Assembly (NCBI RefSeq): GCF_000418555.1
Contig: NZ_ATKM01000005.1
Coordinates: 434,001 to 498,000 of the forward strand
DNA: 64,000 nt
Reading direction: 5' to 3'
Origin: Pseudomonas sp. P818
GTDB taxonomy: Bacteria > Pseudomonadota > Gammaproteobacteria > Pseudomonadales > Pseudomonadaceae
Shown piece after piece: positions 7,912-16,595 of the stretch. Position numbers and translations under genes: made by a program. The notes under the pieces were generated by a model. It was not told the DNA's origin and made no database searches. It saw only the letters and a list, made by a program, of their open reading frames with translations. Within the stretch, counting starts at the first letter, position 1. Each line of letters begins with the position of its first letter.

Positions 7912-9036
7912 TCACTTTCTTGCCTTGAGCACCACGAACTTGGGGTTGGCCGCCACCTGCTCGACACCGCGGAACAGCCGCGCCAGCTTGGCGTGATAGC
8001 CCAGGTGACGGTTGCCGACTATCCACAGTTCTCCGCCGGTCACCAGCGCCGCGCGGGCCTGCTGGAACATGCGCCAGGCGAGAAAATCACCGACCACCTG
8101 CTGCTGGTGAAACGGCGGGTTGCACAGCACCAGGTCCAGCGAGCCGGCCGGTTGCTCGGCCAGGCCATCGCCGGCGCGGATGGTCGCCGGCCGCTCGCCC
8201 AGTGCCGCTGCCCAGTTTTCCCGCGCCGACTGCACGGCCATGTATGACTCGTCCACCAGGGTCAGTTGCGCCTGCGGGCTGCCCAGCGCGTAGGCGATGC
8301 CGAGCACGCCGTTGCCGCAACCCAGGTCGGCGACGCGGCGCGCGTCGAGGTGTCGCGGCAGGTGTGGCAGGAAGGCGCGGGTGCCGATGTCCAGACCGTC
8401 GCGGCAGAACACGTTGGCGTGGTTGATCAGCTCCAGCGCCGGCTTGTCCAGCCGGTAGCGCGTGGGGTAGGGCGAGTGCGGCGCGGCTTTCGCCACCGGC
8501 GTGGCCAGCAGCAGCCGGGCCTTCTTCACCGCCAGCGAGGCCTGCACCGGGCCGATGTATTTTTCCAGCAGGTCGCCGGCGGCGCGCGGCAGGTGCTTGA
8601 CCATTGCAGCCGCCACCACCCGCGCTCCCGGCGCCAACTGGCCGTGCAGACGGATCAGCTGCTCTTCCAGCAGGGCCAGGGTCTTGGGCACGCGGATCAG
8701 CACCCAGTCGAACGGCCCCAGCGGCGTCTCGCTGCTCGGCAGGAAGCGCACCGTGTCGCGATCCAGGCCATTGCCGACGAGATTGTTCTCCAGGGCGATG
8801 AAGCCCAGGTGCGAATCGCCGCTGCTGGTCACCCGGCAGCGCCCGGCCAGCGAACAGGCGAGGGCGCCGAAGCTGTCGTTGAGCAGCAGCAGCGAATCCT
8901 CCGCACGCAGGCCTTGCTCGTGCAAATGATTGAGCAGGTATTCGTCCGCGGCGTCGAAGGCCTGTAGGGGCTCGTTCGGCTGGTGCGGCTGGCGCAGCAG
9001 CTCAAGGCTGGCAAAGGGGGTGGTGAAAATAGGCAT
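7912..9036 (-). CDS. rlmG: 23S rRNA (guanine-N2)-methyltransferase RlmG
   Basis: SAM-dependent methyltransferase (374 aa from the ATG at 9036) of the RsmC/RlmG type, which modifies G1835 of 23S rRNA. Two tandem methyltransferase-like halves are seen. The N-terminal half is degenerate. The C-terminal half carries the SAM-binding VADLGCGNGVLGIAYAL and the catalytic NPPFH motif (LCNPPFHQQQ). The frame extends 10 codons upstream, but MPIFTTPFASLELLR is the conserved family start. Divergent from the reductase gene at 9106 with a 69-base gap that must hold both promoters. Confidence 0.9.
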   Translation of the reverse strand: MPIFTTPFASLELLRQPHQPNEPLQAFDAADEYLLNHLHEQGLRAEDSLLLLNDSFGALACSLAGRCRVTSSGDSHLGFIALENNLVGNGLDRDTVRFLPSSETPLGPFDWVLIRVPKTLALLEEQLIRLHGQLAPGARVVAAAMVKHLPRAAGDLLEKYIGPVQASLAVKKARLLLATPVAKAAPHSPYPTRYRLDKPALELINHANVFCRDGLDIGTRAFLPHLPRHLDARRVADLGCGNGVLGIAYALGSPQAQLTLVDESYMAVQSARENWAAALGERPATIRAGDGLAEQPAGSLDLVLCNPPFHQQQVVGDFLAWRMFQQARAALVTGGELWIVGNRHLGYHAKLARLFRGVEQVAANPKFVVLKARK

Positions 9037-9105
9037 GGAAACCATCGGTGTTTGCCGGTCGCGCAATGGGCGACACTGACAGCAGATTCGGACAAGGGGA
9101 CGATT

Positions 9106-9882
9106 ATGACTGCCAGCGAGGACAACTTCACCCGTCAGACGCTGACCGCTATCCAGGTCTGGTCACCCAGCCTGTTCAGCCTGCGCTGTACGCGCGATCC
9201 CGGCTTTCGCTTCCGCGCCGGCCAGTTCGCCCGACTCGGCGTGCGCAAGGCGGACGGCTCGGTGGTCTGGCGCGCCTATTCGATGGTCTCGGCGCCGCAC
9301 GACGAGTTTCTCGAGTTCTTCTCCATCGTGGTGCCGGGCGGTGAGTTCACCAGCGAGCTGAGCCGTTTGCAGGTGGGCGACGAACTGCTGGTGGACAAGA
9401 CCGCCCTGGGTTACCTGACCCTCGACCGTTTCATCGATGGCCGCGACCTGTGGCTGCTGGGCAGCGGCACCGGCATCGCGCCGTTCCTCTCGATCCTGCA
9501 GGATTTCGAGGTGTGGCAGCGCTTTGAGCGCATCAATCTGGTCTACAGCGCGCGCAGCCGCGCAGAGCTGGCCTACCAGGCGATGATCGAGGGCTTGAGC
9601 GAGATGGAGCACCTGGCCGAGTTCGCTCACAAACTCACCTACCTGCCGGTGGTGACCCGCGAGCAAGTGCTGGGCTGCCTGGGCGCACGCATCACCGAGC
9701 TGCTCGACAGCGGCGAGCTGGAGCGCGCCGCCGGCCTGCCGCTGACGCCGGAGCACTCACGGGTGATGATCTGCGGCAACCCGCAGATGATCGACGACCT
9801 GCGCCAGCGCCTGAAGGCACGCGGTCTGAATCTGAGCCTGACCAGGCGACCGGGGCAGGTGGCGGTGGAGAACTACTGGTGA
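9106..9882 (+). CDS. Ferredoxin/flavodoxin-NADP+ reductase
   Basis: 258-residue FAD/NADP reductase of the bacterial (subclass II) plant-type fold. The FAD-binding RAYSMVSAP lies near residue 57-65, the nucleotide-binding GSGTGIAPFLSIL near 118-130, and the NADP site MICGNPQMIDD near 222. The protein ends with an aromatic VENYW tail typical of bacterial Fpr enzymes. It exchanges electrons between NADPH and ferredoxin or flavodoxin, often in oxidative-stress and Fe-S metabolism. The ATG at 9106 (preceded by AAGGGGACG) is chosen over the longer open frame. Not the canonical fpr by its N-terminal sequence; more like the second pseudomonad paralogue. Confidence 0.88.
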   Translation: MTASEDNFTRQTLTAIQVWSPSLFSLRCTRDPGFRFRAGQFARLGVRKADGSVVWRAYSMVSAPHDEFLEFFSIVVPGGEFTSELSRLQVGDELLVDKTALGYLTLDRFIDGRDLWLLGSGTGIAPFLSILQDFEVWQRFERINLVYSARSRAELAYQAMIEGLSEMEHLAEFAHKLTYLPVVTREQVLGCLGARITELLDSGELERAAGLPLTPEHSRVMICGNPQMIDDLRQRLKARGLNLSLTRRPGQVAVENYW

Positions 9883-10908
9883 TCAGTCTTCGCGGATGGC
9901 CTTGATCCGATGCTCCCAGCGTCGCTTGGCGAAGCGGCGCATGTTGGGGATATCGTCGGTCTCGTCGAGGATCGGCTTGCCGATGATGGTTTCCATGATG
10001 TCTTCCAGGGTCACCAGGCCGCGCCAACTGCCGAACTCGTCGTACACCAGGCACATGTGCTGACGCTCCTGCATCAGCAGGGTCATCAGGTTTTCCACGT
10101 TCATGCTTTCCGGCACGACCTTGAGCGGCTTCATGATCCGGGTGATCGGCTCGCCATCGTTCTCGGCGGCCAGGGCGTCGTAGCGGAAAACCACGCCCAG
10201 CGGCGATTCATCCTCGCCAATCACCGGGTAACGGGAGAACTGGCTTTGCCGGGCGCGGGCCTTGAACGCGGCGATGGACTCATCCGGCGCGGCGGATTCG
10301 CAGACGATGCGCGGGGTCATGATGTCGCGCAGGCGAATTTCATGCAGGTCGAGGATATTGCTGATCACCCGATGCTCGTCTTCGTCGAGCTTGCCCACTT
10401 CACGGCCGAGCAGGGTCAGCGCCTTGATCTCCTGGCGAATGTCGTGCTCCGGCTCCTTGCCGCCGAACAGGCGCATGATCAGGTCCGACATGACGATGAA
10501 CGGTTTGAGCAGCAGGATCATCCCGCGCAGCAGGCCAGGCAGGATAGGCGCCAGGACGCGCCAGTAACGGGCGCCGATGGTCTTCGGCAGAATTTCCGAA
10601 AGCACCAGGATCAGCAGGGTCATGACCGCCGAGGCGACGCCCAGATAACCGTCGCCAAAGACCAGCGTCACCTGCGCACCGACGCCTGTCGCACCCACCG
10701 TATGGGCTACCGTGTTGAGGGTCAGGATGGCCGCCAGCGGCTGGTCGATCTTGTCTTTGAGCTCTTTCAGCCTTTCGTACAGCTGAGGTCTGTCGACCTT
10801 CTGCTGGGCGATGTAGCTGGGGGTGAGGGAAAGCAGGGCGGCTTCGAGGATGGAGCAGAGGAACGAAACCAGGATGGAGAGGACAGCGAACGCTATCAGG
10901 AGTGTCAT
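9883..10908 (-). CDS. CNNM/CorC-family membrane protein with CBS pair
   Basis: 341 residues. The N-terminal half is a DUF21/CNNM membrane domain with three or so helices (from MTLLIAFAVLSILVSFLCSILEAA). The C-terminal half has a tandem CBS pair (around IMTPRIVCESAAPDESI and MTLLMQERQHMCLVYDEFGS). Such proteins are linked to Mg2+/Co2+ efflux or homeostasis and are often misnamed haemolysins. The small CorC_HlyC domain usual at the C-terminus is missing; the protein ends about 35 residues after the second CBS. The ATG at 10908 puts the first helix at the N-terminus. Its stop is directly adjacent to that of the reductase on the other strand. Confidence 0.85.
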   Translation of the reverse strand: MTLLIAFAVLSILVSFLCSILEAALLSLTPSYIAQQKVDRPQLYERLKELKDKIDQPLAAILTLNTVAHTVGATGVGAQVTLVFGDGYLGVASAVMTLLILVLSEILPKTIGARYWRVLAPILPGLLRGMILLLKPFIVMSDLIMRLFGGKEPEHDIRQEIKALTLLGREVGKLDEDEHRVISNILDLHEIRLRDIMTPRIVCESAAPDESIAAFKARARQSQFSRYPVIGEDESPLGVVFRYDALAAENDGEPITRIMKPLKVVPESMNVENLMTLLMQERQHMCLVYDEFGSWRGLVTLEDIMETIIGKPILDETDDIPNMRRFAKRRWEHRIKAIRED

Positions 10909-11102
10909 GTAGGGGGATAGGTGACCAAGGGCCCGCCAATTTAACGGAAGGACGGAGAAAGATGCAGGAAAGCTGCAACATTTCATTTCCTGGCGCTTGC
11001 TTGGGGGCTCGATCTGAGGCCGCTTCACTGGCAGCTATTCGCTGCCTGCACTTGGTTCAGCTTCAACTAGGCTAACTAGGGCCACTTCTGGGAGGGTTCT
11101 CC

Positions 11103-11345
11103 ATGCCGCTTGAACATCACCCGCTCAACCGAGAATTCCCGCAGCACCATGATGCGCTGCGCAAGCTGATGCAAAGCGATGCCCGTTTCGCCAGATTGGC
11201 GGCGGAATACGATGCGCTGGACAAGCGCATCTACGAGATCGAAGACGGTCGCTCGGCATCCGATGACCTGACCTTGCAAGGTTTGAAGTTGCAGCGTGTG
11301 GGGCTCAAGGATGAGATAGCCGACTTGCTGCAGGGCGCTACCTGA
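11103..11345 (+). CDS. YdcH-family (DUF465) small protein
   Basis: 80-residue coiled-coil protein of the DUF465/YdcH family. It begins with the conserved PLEHHPLNREFP segment, then HDALRKLMQSDARFARLAAEYDALDKRIYEIEDG, and ends with LKLQRVGLKDEI. The biochemical role of the family is unknown. GGGAGGG ribosome-binding site 9 bases before the ATG. Followed after 79 bases by a paralogue; an Anr-like box lies between them, so the two need not be one transcript. Confidence 0.85.
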   Translation: MPLEHHPLNREFPQHHDALRKLMQSDARFARLAAEYDALDKRIYEIEDGRSASDDLTLQGLKLQRVGLKDEIADLLQGAT

Positions 11346-11352
11346 GTCGGTT

Positions 11353-11366
11353 TTGATCGGGGTCAA
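11353..11366. promoter_or_regulatory. Anr/FNR-type box upstream of second YdcH-like gene
   Basis: TTGAT-CGGG-GTCAA differs from the palindromic FNR consensus by one base and equals the TTGATNNNNGTCAA variant used by Pseudomonas Anr/Dnr. Its centre is 65 bases before the ATG at 11425, a normal activator distance. Confidence 0.65.
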
Positions 11367-11424
11367 GGGAGAGGTGCTGGAGACCGGCTAGCCTGCGAGC
11401 AACACTCAAATCAGGAGCTGTGCC

Positions 11425-11703
11425 ATGCACGTCGATCACCACCCGCTTGTCCATGATTTCCCGGAAGACCGCGCAGCTCTGCAACGCCTGCGTCAGGAAG
11501 ATGCGCTGTTTGCCCGCCAGGCTGAAGAATACGAAGCCCTGGACAAGCGCATCTGTCGCATCGAGGACGGTATCGAGCTCCTCGACGATGTCTCGCTGCA
11601 GGCGCTCAAGCTCAACCGCGTCGCCCTCAAGGACGAGCTGGCGCGACAGCTAAAGCGCGCCAATGGGCAGTGCTGCGGTTGCGGCAACGGTTGCCGAGGC
11701 TGA
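11425..11703 (+). CDS. YdcH-family (DUF465) protein with cysteine-rich tail
   Basis: 92-residue DUF465 protein, clearly paralogous to the preceding gene (HHPLVHDFPEDRAALQRL...EYEALDKRICRIEDGIELLDD...LKLNRVALKDELARQL). Unlike its neighbour it carries a short tail NGQCCGCGNGCRG with four cysteines in CCGC-x3-C spacing, a possible metal- or redox-binding site. An Anr-type box upstream suggests low-oxygen induction. Function unknown. Confidence 0.85.
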   Translation: MHVDHHPLVHDFPEDRAALQRLRQEDALFARQAEEYEALDKRICRIEDGIELLDDVSLQALKLNRVALKDELARQLKRANGQCCGCGNGCRG

Positions 11704-11714
11704 CGGATACCTTC

Positions 11715-11778
11715 CGTAGGAGCGGCTTCAGCCGCGAATCTCGCTGCGCAGCTGTTCGTGGCTGAAGCCACTCCTACG
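11715..11778. repeat. REP-type palindrome
   Basis: Two arms with the shared core CGTAGGAG-GGCTTCAGCC (11715-11736) and its inverted counterpart GGCTGAAGCCACTCCTACG (11760-11778) enclose a short GC-rich loop. Located between convergent genes. Confidence 0.75.
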
Positions 11779-11798
11779 CCATTGCGGGGCGACCCGCT

Positions 11799-12293
11799 TC
11801 AATGCATGGGCGGGTTGATCAGGTAGGTTAGCAGCCCGTCCGCCTCTTCTTCCGTCCACACCGCTCGCGCCGGTCTGGGCCATTCGCTCAACAGCTGCTG
11901 CCAGAACGCGCGCGCCAATTCATCCTGGCGGTAGTAACGCAGCAGCCACGGGCTGCCATCCCCCATTATCTGTTGCACCAGCGCACGGCCGATGCCGTGG
12001 CGGCGATACTTTTTCAAAATGAACAGGTCGGCGAACTCGGGGGCCTCGATACCCGGCAATTCGCTGCGCTCGATCAGCAGAAAGCCGGCGATGAATCCAT
12101 CGGCGAGAATCAGCTGCGCGCTCCAGCCCGGCTCCTGCCAGTAGCGCTGCAGGTGCGGCTGGTGAATGTAGAAGCGGCCGTCCGTCTCCACGTCTTCCTG
12201 CTCCCAGTCCGAACTTTCGTAGGCATAGAACTGGTAGAGGTTGGCCAGCAACGGCAGTTGCTCGGCGCTGGTTGGCAGCAGTTGGATCTGCAT
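11799..12293 (-). CDS. GNAT-family N-acetyltransferase
   Basis: 164-residue GCN5-related acetyltransferase. The acetyl-CoA-binding A motif is visible as LFILKKYRRHGIGRALVQQIM (Q/RxxGxG/A type), with a preceding strand AGFLLIERSELPGI. N-terminal MQIQLLPTSAEQLPLLANLYQFYAYE resembles the uncharacterised pseudomonad GNAT subgroup. The substrate cannot be inferred. Divergent from radA with 91 bases between the starts. Confidence 0.85.
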   Translation of the reverse strand: MQIQLLPTSAEQLPLLANLYQFYAYESSDWEQEDVETDGRFYIHQPHLQRYWQEPGWSAQLILADGFIAGFLLIERSELPGIEAPEFADLFILKKYRRHGIGRALVQQIMGDGSPWLLRYYRQDELARAFWQQLLSEWPRPARAVWTEEEADGLLTYLINPPMH

Positions 12294-12384
12294 GGAAACG
12301 TTCCGGTCGAATGGGCGTGGTCTGTAAATTTATCCAGTTGTTCGGTATCGTTCCAGCCTTCGTTCAGCGGCAGGATCGATCGCA

Positions 12385-13743
<1,359 letters not shown>

Positions 13744-13750
13744 CCAAAGT

Positions 13751-13810
13751 CGCGGCTAAAGCCCCTTCCACAGGTGCCAGGAGTCCTCTGTGGGAAGGGC
13801 TTTAGTCGCG
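13751..13810. repeat. REP-type palindrome downstream of radA
   Basis: Arms 13751-13773 and 13788-13810 are near-perfect reverse complements (core CGCGGCTAAAGCCCCTTCC / GGAAGGGCTTTAGTCGCG). It could also act as a transcript end for radA. Confidence 0.8.
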
Positions 13811-13926
13811 ATTCCGGACTGCGGCGTTCTGTCGCCAACGGTGTCTGGCGAAAACTGACGCAGATCAATAGGTAGCTGGCTATCGGAGAGCAGCATGACG
13901 GCGTATCCATTGAAGGAGACACCATC

Positions 13927-14079
13927 ATGTTCCTGTTCTTCGATTACTTTTCCCGTGCCTTCAACTTCGATGCCAAGGCAACGCAGTCGCGCGAGGCGCA
14001 TGGTGAGGTGCTGCGTATGCAGGCGCTTCGCCAACAACGCCAGCAGCGCGAGGAAGAGGCGGCGCGCAAGCGCCACTGA
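13927..14079 (+). CDS. Small hypothetical protein (50 aa)
   Basis: ATG at 13927 preceded by GAAGGAG at the correct distance. It encodes 50 residues: an aromatic N-terminus (MFLFFDYFSRAFNFD) and a strongly charged Q/R/E-rich helix (RMQALRQQRQQREEEAARKR). I do not recognise a family. A weak Anr-like site (CTGAC-GCAG-ATCAA, 13855-13868) lies 65 bases upstream, the same spacing as in two other genes of this window. It ends 6 bases from the convergent mapZ stop. The good ribosome-binding site supports a real gene; no homology evidence is available. Confidence 0.55.
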   Translation: MFLFFDYFSRAFNFDAKATQSREAHGEVLRMQALRQQRQQREEEAARKRH

Positions 14080-14085
14080 CTCGCT

Positions 14086-14457
14086 TCAGTCGTCTTCGCC
14101 GAGCGCCGCCAGTTCGCGCTCCAGCAACTGCTCATCACCAAGATTGAGTTCGACCAGGCGGCGCAGATGGCTGATGGAGTCCAGGTCGATATGGCGGCAG
14201 ACGAAGCCCAGAGACTTAGGTTGCGTGCGCGTCAGCACCACTTCCATCTTTACCTTCGCTTCGCCACCCAGCTCGATGACGGCCTCGAAGGGCTGGTCCG
14301 GGTCACCGCTCCAGTCACGCGGGGTGGTGATCAGCAGGCCCTTGAGTGAAATATCGTGCAGAGTCGCCGACCATTGCCGCTCGCCCTGTCTGATCACGGT
14401 TGGGGCGTCGAAGGCGATGCGCTGGAAGCGCCGACGCTCGTTGGCTGATTCACTCAT
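14086..14457 (-). CDS. mapZ: PilZ-domain c-di-GMP adaptor MapZ
   Basis: 123-residue PilZ protein closely resembling P. aeruginosa PA4608 (MapZ), including the C-terminal block [29 protein letters not shown]. c-di-GMP contacts are visible: the arginine cluster NERRRFQR (residues 7-13) and the D-x-S-x-x-G motif DISLKG. In P. aeruginosa MapZ binds the chemotaxis methyltransferase CheR1 in a c-di-GMP-dependent way and alters flagellar switching (established). The gene lies 2 kb from morA, a c-di-GMP enzyme, in line with P. aeruginosa gene order. Confidence 0.93.
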   Translation of the reverse strand: MSESANERRRFQRIAFDAPTVIRQGERQWSATLHDISLKGLLITTPRDWSGDPDQPFEAVIELGGEAKVKMEVVLTRTQPKSLGFVCRHIDLDSISHLRRLVELNLGDEQLLERELAALGEDD

Positions 14458-14622
14458 GCCGATACTCCTGAAGTATTTACATCACTATAGCCAAGGCTGC
14501 TGGCCACGCACTCCAACCCTTGTGCCGTGGCGCACAACCGATGCCCATCAGTTTGACAGGTAGCCAAGTCTCGCCAAAGCTCCTTAAGCGGTTTCATTAC
14601 TCGATATAGCGGAGCGATAGAC

Positions 14623-15129
14623 ATGAGCAAGCGACTGCTGGGCAAGGGTTTGGTCTTCGGACTTCTGAGCATGGCCAGTGTTGGCGCATTCGCCGATGCT
14701 GCGGGCGGCAATGGCTGCGGCTGGGGCAACATGCTGTTCGAAGGGCAGCGTGGCATGGCACCGCACTTCCTGGCCACCACCACTAACGGTACATTTGGCA
14801 ACGCCACCTTCGGCATGACTTCCGGTACCAACGGCTGCGATACCAGCGGCGCGTTGGGTTACAACGGGCGCTCCATGCTGGCGATGAACGGCATGCTCGA
14901 CTCCATCGCCGAAGACATGGCCATGGGTCAGGGCGAAGCGCTGGACGCCTACGCCACGCTGTTGGGTGTCGAGGCCCAGGACCGCGCGCATTTCGCCAAG
15001 GTCACTCACGACAACTTCGGCAGCATCTTCAGCCAGGCCGACGCCACCAGCGAGCAGGTGCTAGCCGCTACACTCGAGGTAATGAGCCGTGACGCGCAGC
15101 TGGCGCGCTACGTGAAGCAGCCGGCCTGA
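14623..15129 (+). CDS. DUF3015 family exported protein
   Basis: 168 residues with a signal peptide (MSKRLLGKGLVFGLLSMASVGAFA, cleavage predicted before DAAGG). The mature part has the GGNGCGWGNMLFEGQRG segment and a second cysteine in TSGTNGCDTSG, probably a disulphide, then a helical C-terminus. Matches DUF3015, a periplasmic family of unknown function in pseudomonads. ATG preceded by GGAG. Convergent with glyA across a bidirectional terminator. Confidence 0.85.
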   Translation: MSKRLLGKGLVFGLLSMASVGAFADAAGGNGCGWGNMLFEGQRGMAPHFLATTTNGTFGNATFGMTSGTNGCDTSGALGYNGRSMLAMNGMLDSIAEDMAMGQGEALDAYATLLGVEAQDRAHFAKVTHDNFGSIFSQADATSEQVLAATLEVMSRDAQLARYVKQPA

Positions 15130-15143
15130 GGTAAATCCCAGGC

Positions 15144-15180
15144 AAAAAGAAGCCCGCCAATTCGGCGGGCTTCTTCATTT
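15144..15180. terminator. Bidirectional terminator between DUF3015 gene and glyA
   Basis: GAAGCCCGCC (15149-15158) and GGCGGGCTTC (15164-15173) with a 5-base loop, flanked by A5 on the left and a T-rich run on the right, so it can end transcripts from both sides. Confidence 0.85.
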
Positions 15181-15191
15181 CAAGCAGCGTA

Positions 15192-16445
15192 TCAGTTGCC
15201 GTACACCGGAAACTTGGCGCACAGGGCCTTGACCTGCTCGCGCACGCGGCCTTCGACTTCATCGTTGCCGATGTTGGCCAGGACTTCGCAGATCCAGCCG
15301 GCCAGCTGACGGCACTCGTCTTCCTTGAAACCGCGAGTGGTCACGGCCGGGGTGCCGATACGCAGGCCAGAGGTGACGAACGGCGAACGCGGGTCGTTCG
15401 GTACGCTGTTCTTGTTCACGGTGATGAACGCGCGACCCAGGGCGGCATCGGCATCCTTACCGGTGATGTCCTGCTTGATCAGCGAGAGCAGGAACAGGTG
15501 GTTTTGCGTACCGCCGGAGACCACGTCGTAGCCGTTGTCGATGAACACCTGAGCCATGGTCTGGGCGTTCTTGATCACCTGAGCCTGATAGGCCTTGAAC
15601 TCGGGTTGCAGGGCTTCCTTGAAGCACACGGCCTTGGCGGCGATGACGTGCTCCAGCGGGCCGCCCTGGCCGCCCGGGAATACTGCGGAGTTGAACTTCT
15701 TCTCCAGTTCTTCGTTCTTGCGCGCCAGGATCAGGCCGCCGCGCGGGCCGCGCAGGGTCTTGTGGGTGGTGGTGGTGACCACGTCGGCGAAGGGGACCGG
15801 GTTCGGGTACAGGCCAGCGGCGACCAGGCCGGCCACGTGCGCCATGTCGACGAACAGGTAGGCACCGACCTTATCGGCGATGGCGCGGAAGCGAGCAAAA
15901 TCCAGCACCTGCGAATAGGCGCTGAAGCCGGCGATGATCATCTTCGGCTTGTGCTCCACGGCCAGACGCTCGACTTCGTCGTAGTCGATCAGACCGGCAT
16001 CGGTGATGCCGTACTGCACGGCGTTGTAGATCTTGCCGGAGAAGCTGACGCTGGCGCCGTGGGTCAGGTGGCCGCCGTGGGCCAGGCTCATGCCCAGCAC
16101 GGTGTCGCCAGCATTGAGCAGGGCCATGTACACGGCGCTGTTGGCCTGGCTGCCGGAGTGCGGCTGGACGTTGGCGTAGTCGGCGCCGAACAGCTCCTTG
16201 GCGCGGTCGATGGCCAGCTGCTCGACCACGTCGACATACTCGCAGCCACCGTAGTAACGCTTGCCCGGATAGCCTTCGGCGTACTTGTTGGTGAGCACGC
16301 TGCCTTGGGCTTCCATCACCGCCGGGCTGGTGTAGTTTTCCGAGGCGATCAGCTCGATGTGCTCTTCCTGGCGCTGGGCTTCCTGCTCCATCGCGGCAAA
16401 GAGTTCGGCGTCAAAACGAGCGAGGGTCAAATCACGGCTGAACAT
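15192..16445 (-). CDS. glyA: Serine hydroxymethyltransferase
   Basis: 417-residue PLP enzyme that converts serine and tetrahydrofolate to glycine and methylene-THF, the main source of one-carbon units. Visible motifs: N-terminal [27 protein letters not shown], the PLP-lysine block [16 protein letters not shown] (lysine near 229) and the C-terminal [14 protein letters not shown]. Length and sequence are those of the canonical enzyme. The start is an ATG at 16445 behind AGGGGACC. A TAGAAT-like -10 on the minus strand lies about 45 bases upstream (16489-16494). Confidence 0.97.
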   Translation of the reverse strand: MFSRDLTLARFDAELFAAMEQEAQRQEEHIELIASENYTSPAVMEAQGSVLTNKYAEGYPGKRYYGGCEYVDVVEQLAIDRAKELFGADYANVQPHSGSQANSAVYMALLNAGDTVLGMSLAHGGHLTHGASVSFSGKIYNAVQYGITDAGLIDYDEVERLAVEHKPKMIIAGFSAYSQVLDFARFRAIADKVGAYLFVDMAHVAGLVAAGLYPNPVPFADVVTTTTHKTLRGPRGGLILARKNEELEKKFNSAVFPGGQGGPLEHVIAAKAVCFKEALQPEFKAYQAQVIKNAQTMAQVFIDNGYDVVSGGTQNHLFLLSLIKQDITGKDADAALGRAFITVNKNSVPNDPRSPFVTSGLRIGTPAVTTRGFKEDECRQLAGWICEVLANIGNDEVEGRVREQVKALCAKFPVYGN

Positions 16446-16595
16446 GGCGGTCCCCTGAAATCAGCTGGGCGGTAGTAAGAGGGGGCGGATTCTACCGCAA
16501 AGGTCGCATTCAGGCATATGAAGGTCGGTCATGAGTCTGACAAAAGGCCCTCATGCCGAAGGAGGCTCGGCGCGGCGGCAGTCTTCGCTGTCCGT

